DNA of 7,619 bases from 66-474 sp035572335. Lineage in GTDB: Bacteria > Pseudomonadota > Gammaproteobacteria > Xanthomonadales > Rhodanobacteraceae. Position 1 is the stretch's first letter. Each line of letters starts with the position of its first letter. The position numbers and the translations under genes are program-made. The stretch is from positions 1 to 7,619 of the forward strand of contig DATNAW010000164.1 in NCBI GenBank assembly GCA_035572335.1, in the 5' to 3' direction. Below the pieces are notes generated by a model. That model worked only from the letters and a program-made list of their open reading frames with translations, searched no databases and was not told the origin of the DNA. Below are positions 6,160 to 7,619 of the stretch, in pieces.

Positions 6160-6218
6160 TGATTTTCGGCTGGACCGCTGCAGATCACGTCGAGGGACAG
6201 CGGGCGCCGTGGGCCGAT

Positions 6219-6240
6219 TTGTGTCGAGGCGATCACACAA
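6219..6240. promoter_or_regulatory. Inverted repeat in the divergent FUSC/response-regulator region
   Basis: TTGTGT and ACACAA are exact inverted arms with a 10-base spacer, placed between the two divergent starts (about 105 bases from the FUSC ATG and 94 from the regulator ATG). It could bind a dimeric regulator acting on either gene. It resembles a CRP site at a glance, but the TGTG and CACA halves are two bases too far apart. Confidence 0.35.
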
Positions 6241-6266
6241 CGCGGTTTCGCGCGGCGCCGTGCGGC

Positions 6267-6295
6267 TTGCACGAAAAGGGTTCCGCGGTTTAGGG
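6267..6295 (+). promoter_or_regulatory. Weak candidate promoter for the response regulator
   Basis: TTGCAC at 6267-6272 is a fair -35 box. Seventeen bases later comes TTAGGG at 6290-6295, a poor -10. The position, about 40 bases before the ATG, is sensible, but the -10 match is weak. Other start points in this 220-bp region cannot be excluded. Confidence 0.25.
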
Positions 6296-6322
6296 TTGCC
6301 GGGCGGGGTGCACCGCGCATCA

Positions 6323-6330
6323 GGGGAGGA
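6323..6330 (+). promoter_or_regulatory. Strong ribosome binding site of the response regulator
   Basis: GGGGAGGA lies 3 bases before ATG 6334 (4 bases from the GGAGG core). It fixes the start, since an overlapping ATG at 6330 is out of frame. Confidence 0.7.
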
Positions 6331-6333
6331 TGC

Positions 6334-6984
6334 ATGATCAGGATCGTGTTGGTCGATGACCATGAATTGGTGCGCTCGGGCTTCTGCCTGATCCTTTCCG
6401 GGCAACCGGACATCGAAGTGGTGGGCGAAGCCAGCAACGCGGAGGATGGCCTGCGCCTGCTGCGCGCGGTCAAACCCGATGTCGCGCTGGTCGATGTGCA
6501 CATGCCGGGCATGAGCGGGCTCGAACTGACCGAACGCGCACAGCGCGCGGGCCTGCGCACGCACATCGTGATCCTGACGGTGGTGCAGGACGCGCAATTT
6601 CCGCGCCGCCTGCTGCAGTCGGGTGCGCTCGGCTATCTCACCAAGGGCTGCGCGGCCGAAGAATTGCTGCAGGCGGTGCGCACGGTCGCGGGCGGACGGC
6701 GTTACCTCGATGCGGCGATTGCGCGCGAGATGGCGTTGTCGACGGTGGACGGTGAAGCGTCACCGCTGGAATCGCTGTCGTCGCGCGAACTGGAAGTCGC
6801 ACTGATGCTGGCGCGCGGTTTGGCGGTCAACGAAATTGCCAACCGCCTGCACCTGAGCGCAAAGACCGTGTCCACCTACAAGCAGCGGCTGTTCGAAAAA
6901 CTCGGCGTGCAGCACACGATCGCGCTCGCGCACCTGCTGGCGGTGCATGGCCTGTTGAACGAGCCGTCGGTCGTCGCCGGCTGA
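6334..6984 (+). CDS. uvrY: UvrY/GacA/SirA-type two-component response regulator (NarL family)
   Basis: A 216-residue DNA-binding regulator, close in length and layout to E. coli UvrY (218). The receiver domain (about 1-120) has the acidic pair D8/D9 in LVDDHELVRSG, phospho-acceptor D54 in LVDVHMPGMSGLE, T82 in ILTV and K104 in GYLTKG. A linker with the family-typical IAREMALS (129-136) leads to a LuxR-type helix-turn-helix (about 147-205), with LSSRELEV and NEIANRLHLSAKTVSTYKQRLFEKLGV-like recognition sequence (166-192). Family members are phosphorylated by BarA/GacS and switch on small RNAs that titrate CsrA/RsmA; this is family knowledge, not shown here. In many gammaproteobacteria uvrC follows directly, but here the downstream gene is convergent and unrelated. 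The cognate kinase is not in the window. All catalytic residues are present, so it should be functional. Confidence 0.93.
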   Translation: MIRIVLVDDHELVRSGFCLILSGQPDIEVVGEASNAEDGLRLLRAVKPDVALVDVHMPGMSGLELTERAQRAGLRTHIVILTVVQDAQFPRRLLQSGALGYLTKGCAAEELLQAVRTVAGGRRYLDAAIAREMALSTVDGEASPLESLSSRELEVALMLARGLAVNEIANRLHLSAKTVSTYKQRLFEKLGVQHTIALAHLLAVHGLLNEPSVVAG

Positions 6985-7005
6985 AGCCGCGCTTGCCGCG
7001 GAATG

Positions 7006-7030
7006 TCCGCCGGCGTTTCAGGCCGGCGGA
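7006..7030. terminator. Hairpin between convergent genes (probable bidirectional transcription end)
   Basis: TCCGCCGGC and GCCGGCGGA form a perfect 9-bp GC-rich stem with a 7-base loop, GTTTCAG. It sits inside the 56-bp gap between the response-regulator stop (6984) and the convergent stop at 7041. No T-run follows on either strand, so it would be a non-canonical terminator or a 3'-end stabilising hairpin. Confidence 0.55.
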
Positions 7031-7040
7031 AGCGGCAACA

Positions 7041-7619
7041 TCATTCGCCCGGTTTGTCCTGCGTCGGCGTGTTGTCCGGCGCGGGCGTGGGTGCCTTGGG
7101 CAACACCTGCGGCGTCAGCATCGGCCGGATTGCGCCGGACAGTGGGCGTGGCGTTGGAATCGCCGGATGGCGCGGCAACGGTTGCGCAGTCGGACGGGGT
7201 GCCGGTGGCGCGGCGAACAACGATGGCGTGACCGGTTCCGGTTTGGGCGCGGCGGGCGCAATCGGCTGGACCGGCGGCGTCGCGACGGCGGCTGGCGGCA
7301 ACGGCGATGGCGTCGACGCAGCGACGTTCGACGGCTGCGACGCGGCCGACAAAGGCGTGGCCGCGACGGACGTCACGGGCGCCGACGCTTGCATTGGCGG
7401 CGTGGTGGGTCGGGGCAGATTGTCGCTGGATGCACTCGCTGCAATCGTTGGCTGCGAAGGCGCAGGCGCGGCGGGTGCCGTCGGCATTGCGGGCTTCGGT
7501 TCGGGTGCGGCAAATAGTGGTGACGTCACCGGCGCGTGTTCGTGCACGGCCGGCGGGGGCGTGGCAGGAGCGGGCGCAGCGGGAATCGCTGCGGGCGCCG
7601 GAGCCGCGGCCCTCTCGGC
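7041..7619 (-). CDS. C-terminal part of a Pro/Ala-rich protein of unknown function (cut by the right window edge)
   Basis: The minus-strand frame is open from the right edge to TGA at 7043-7041, giving 192 residues and no start inside the window that needs to be the true one. A GTG at 7547-7545 is in frame, but the same composition continues upstream of it. The segment is almost entirely Pro, Ala, Thr, Ser and Val, with few charged and aromatic residues, and is probably disordered: a periplasm-spanning linker or a long tail. An imperfect repeat is visible: APVTSPLFAAPEPKP near 7535-7491, APVTSVAATPLSAA near 7382-7341 and EPVTPSLFAAPPAPRP near 7238-7191, spaced about 50 residues apart. The opposite-strand reading is an Arg/Gly-rich shadow. 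I do not recognise the protein; TonB-like, FimV-like or other low-complexity tails are possible. Confidence 0.6.
   Translation of the reverse strand, partial: AERAAAPAPAAIPAAPAPATPPPAVHEHAPVTSPLFAAPEPKPAMPTAPAAPAPSQPTIAASASSDNLPRPTTPPMQASAPVTSVAATPLSAASQPSNVAASTPSPLPPAAVATPPVQPIAPAAPKPEPVTPSLFAAPPAPRPTAQPLPRHPAIPTPRPLSGAIRPMLTPQVLPKAPTPAPDNTPTQDKPGE

Noticed and set aside
6220..6238. CRP/Clp binding site
   Set aside because: The TGTG and TCACA halves are separated by two bases too many for the consensus spacing. It is kept only as a generic inverted repeat.
6993..7517. Arg/Gly-rich plus-strand open frame
   Set aside because: Its composition is that of an antisense shadow of the Pro/Ala-rich gene; it has no domain-like pattern or ribosome binding site.

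Overview
The window is strongly GC-rich bacterial DNA, coding almost throughout. Gene content (a bacterial kynurenine-pathway operon, an FUSC-family membrane protein, a UvrY/GacA-type regulator) and dispersed palindromes of the form ATTCCC-N8-GGGAAT suggest a gammaproteobacterium, most likely of the Xanthomonadales. This placement is inferred from gene content and composition; no marker gene was available to test it.

Positions 1-3561, all on the minus strand, form a tryptophan/kynurenine catabolism operon. In transcription order it holds ACMSD (aminocarboxymuconate-semialdehyde decarboxylase, 3561-2536), a small protein with a signal peptide (2539-2024), kynureninase (1906-617) and kynurenine 3-monooxygenase (620 to the left edge, partial). 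ACMSD and the secreted protein overlap by ATGA, as do kynureninase and the monooxygenase. Between the two pairs lies a perfect 28-bp inverted repeat made of two palindromes. A TATACT -10 box six bases before the ACMSD start suggests a leaderless transcript, and a perfect 9-bp inverted repeat lies over the -35 region.

Positions 3664-4022 are the most unusual part: a compact, less GC-rich unit with near-identical 28-bp inverted copies of the palindrome at its ends and a small GIY-YIG endonuclease gene inside. The gene is decayed, with a one-base frameshift and Cys in place of the catalytic Arg. The right end runs into the 3' end of the neighbouring FUSC gene and supplies that protein's last 15 codons. 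It looks like a mobile or formerly mobile nuclease/repeat unit.

Positions 3975-6113 (minus) encode an FUSC/YccS-like inner-membrane protein, probably an exporter. A 220-bp divergent region with a hairpin and an inverted repeat separates it from a UvrY/GacA response regulator (6334-6984, plus). A strong hairpin (7006-7030) then separates the regulator from the convergent 3' end of a Pro/Ala-rich protein that continues past the right edge.
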